Origin: Silene noctiflora | Lineage: Eukaryota; Streptophyta; Magnoliopsida; Caryophyllales; Caryophyllaceae | Length of the DNA stretch: 21,032 nucleotides | NCBI GenBank assembly: GCA_009801015.1 | Contig: VHZZ01008933.1 | Location: 28,697 to 49,728 of the forward strand | Reading direction: 5' to 3' | In this document: positions 19,876 to 21,032 of the stretch, piece by piece | Layout of the letters: each line of letters starts with the position of its first letter | Position numbering within the stretch: the first letter of the stretch is position 1 | The notes under the pieces: model-generated | What the model saw: the letters and a program-made list of their open reading frames with translations, nothing else | Told to the model about the DNA's origin: nothing | The model's database searches: none | Translations under genes and position numbers: made by a program

Positions 19876-20535
19876 GACGATTTTGGAACCTAAAACCAAT
19901 GAACGAAATGAACATAGGGTGTTAAAATAAAATGAACCCGGGTAGGAGTTGTTTAGAGCTACCGCAAAGGCTTGGGAGACGTCCTAAGGCCGCACTTTGT
20001 TTTTACAACTTTGAACCGGTCACTACGGTGGTGTCAAGGGATCATTGATGGCTTATATGTCTTACATGTATGTTGGATGAATTATGGTGTGAGTTGAATG
20101 GTAGTGTTTGGAGTATGAATTGGTGTTGGAATGTATGAGCATGATTGGTGGTCTATATGGTTTTGTGTTTAGTAACAAGTGAATAAGTTATATGTATGTT
20201 TACACATGAGGGTAGTTCGAACTTGGCATGACTCGACCGAGTAGGGGGAGCTCGATCGAGTAAGGGCTACTCGAACGAGTCTCTGACACTCGACTGAGTG
20301 GGTAATTTGAGTTTCTGAACAGTAGCTTCTGGAAGTTGTTGACTCGACCGAGTGTGTAAGGCACTCGACCGAGTAAATTTTCTTGTAGTTTCTGGTCAGA
20401 TTCTGGAGTGGTTGCACTCGACCGAGTACATATGGAGTGGTTGCACTCAACCGAGTACCCTTTTGAGGGGATATATGTTTGCTTTGGGCCGTAGGCTATG
20501 TGCTTACGAATGTTCATCTTTTTATAGCTCACAGA
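19876..20535 (+). other. Untranslated leader of the retrotransposon
   Basis: About 660 nt between the primer-binding site and the gag ATG. There is no convincing ORF. The second palindrome cluster occupies 20231-20456. The minus-strand ORFs across this stretch repeat LGRV-like units because the palindromes read as codons in antisense, and are not taken as genes. Confidence 0.75.
20231..20456. repeat. Cluster of eight ACTCGACCGAGT-type palindromes in the retrotransposon leader
   Basis: Copies start at 20231, 20250, 20269, 20288, 20342, 20363, 20416 and 20445. The first four are spaced exactly 19 nt apart, with spacers AGGGGGA, AAGGGCT and CTCTGAC. Later gaps are 54, 21, 53 and 29. The copies at 20231, 20342, 20363 and 20416 are identical (ACTCGACCGAGT). 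The last two lie in a 29-bp tandem unit (GGAGTGGTTGCACTC... at 20405 and 20434). Confidence 0.92.
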
Positions 20536-20832
20536 ATGCCACCCAAAATATCTGCTGCGTATATGAGGGCTGCTGAGATGAGCATTGAGGAGATTGCTCA
20601 CATGATCGAGCATCAGGAGGCTCTCACTGAGGCTCTTAAGAACGTAGGGAAGGCGAAGGAAGTGGTCGTCGATGCTACCAAGATGAGCACTACCATTTCG
20701 CGCTTCAATCCTACTACCCCTGAGGGCACATGGGCGCCAAACTTGCTTGACAATTGGCATAGGGAGATGAAGAGTGTTCTGAAGGTGGTTAATTGTCCGG
20801 AAGAGATGAAGGTAGAGCAAGCTGCGTTCTGA
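20536..20832 (+). pseudogene. Ty3/gypsy gag, N-terminal fragment, interrupted
   Basis: The frame opens at an ATG after a long leader and encodes MPPKISAAYMRAAEMSIEEI..., then FNPTTPEGTWAPNLLDNWH and a segment ending NCPEEMKVEQAAF. This FxPxxxEG....LLxxWxREM..V...CPEEMKVxQA pattern is the beginning of the retrotransposon gag (capsid) domain of plant gypsy elements. Only 98 codons remain. A TGA at 20830-20832 follows AAF exactly where the domain should continue, and the DNA beyond looks unrelated, so the break is more likely an insertion or rearrangement than a point mutation. No protease, reverse transcriptase or integrase is in the window. The codons upstream of 20536 are open but are leader sequence. 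Confidence 0.8.
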
Positions 20833-21032
20833 AGGATTCATATACCTTTTATTAGACATATCTAATAACTTAATAAAATCAATTTAGTCATAAAACTAAT
20901 GAGATCTTATGCATGCATAACAAAAATACAAAGTAGGAAGAAAACCGATCTACTTACATTGTGTGTGCCGAATGAATATACTAATTTGAACACCTTTCAA
21001 ATTAGTCTTCTTAAGTAAAATCTCAGCACTCC
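20833..21032. other. AT-rich, hairpin-rich sequence after the gag break
   Basis: No ORF. Three inverted repeats occur within 160 bp: ATTAGA/TCTAAT at 20851-20866, a perfect 14-bp palindrome TTATGCATGCATAA at 20907-20920, and perfect 10-bp arms ACTAATTTGA/TCAAATTAGT at 20980-20989 and 20997-21006. It may be the start of another inserted element (a TG at 20830 could open an LTR), cut off by the window end. Confidence 0.5.

Noticed and set aside
20200-20859. Minus-strand ORF of 219 codons across the retrotransposon leader and gag
   Set aside because: It is antisense to gag and to the palindrome arrays. Repeated LGRV- and TRSS-like units come from the 12-mers, and no protein family is recognisable.
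1-21032. CRISPR array, bacterial operon or phage system
   Set aside because: Spliceosomal introns, plant proteins and plant transposons throughout. The 19-nt palindrome arrays are degenerate and lie in a retrotransposon, with repeats and spacers too short for CRISPR.

Overview
This window looks like nuclear DNA of a flowering plant, most likely a eudicot. The introns are AT-rich with GT..AG borders, the two genes match plant proteins closely, and the intergenic DNA is dense in plant-type transposons. Repeated TACGGAGTA / TACTCCGT fragments and the retroelement style make me lean towards Caryophyllales. That is an impression, not a result.

Layout. Positions 1-2602 are AT-rich upstream DNA. 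They hold two candidate Helitrons on the minus strand (490-1372 and 1496-2066), a 42-base T run between them, and a 440-bp hAT-like MITE (2155-2594) built of CCCGA units, with an exact 8-bp target duplication. A short promoter and leader (2603-2871) leads into a complete 14-exon gene on the plus strand (2872-13697). It encodes a 1,892-residue DCAF1, the WD40/LisH substrate receptor of the CUL4-DDB1 ubiquitin ligase. Its introns carry further elements: a Stowaway-like element of about 728 bp in intron 11 and a 128-bp hAT-like MITE in intron 13.

From 13698 to 16036 lies the space between two convergent genes. It contains the DCAF1 3' flank, a (GTG)12 microsatellite, old repeat fragments and a third hAT-like MITE (15140-15620) filled with GCTCGA units. 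The minus-strand gene (CDS 17894 down to 16037, five coding exons, 156 residues) encodes DR1/NC2-beta, a histone-fold repressor of TBP-dependent transcription. It probably has an extra intron in its 5' UTR.

From about 18300 to 20832 is the 5' part of a Ty3/gypsy-like LTR retrotransposon: LTR, a primer-binding site for initiator tRNA-Met (19864-19875), a leader, and the first 98 codons of gag. Gag then breaks off into AT-rich, hairpin-rich sequence that runs to the window end.

The two host genes are both regulatory, one in ubiquitination and one in transcription, but nothing in the sequence links them functionally. The most unusual signal is a 12-bp near-palindrome, consensus ACTCGACCGAGT. 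It occurs 14 times, in two clusters, in the U3-like part of the LTR and in the untranslated leader, often spaced exactly 19 nt apart with unrelated spacers. The second is a set of three hAT-like MITEs whose interiors are degenerate short-unit polymers.
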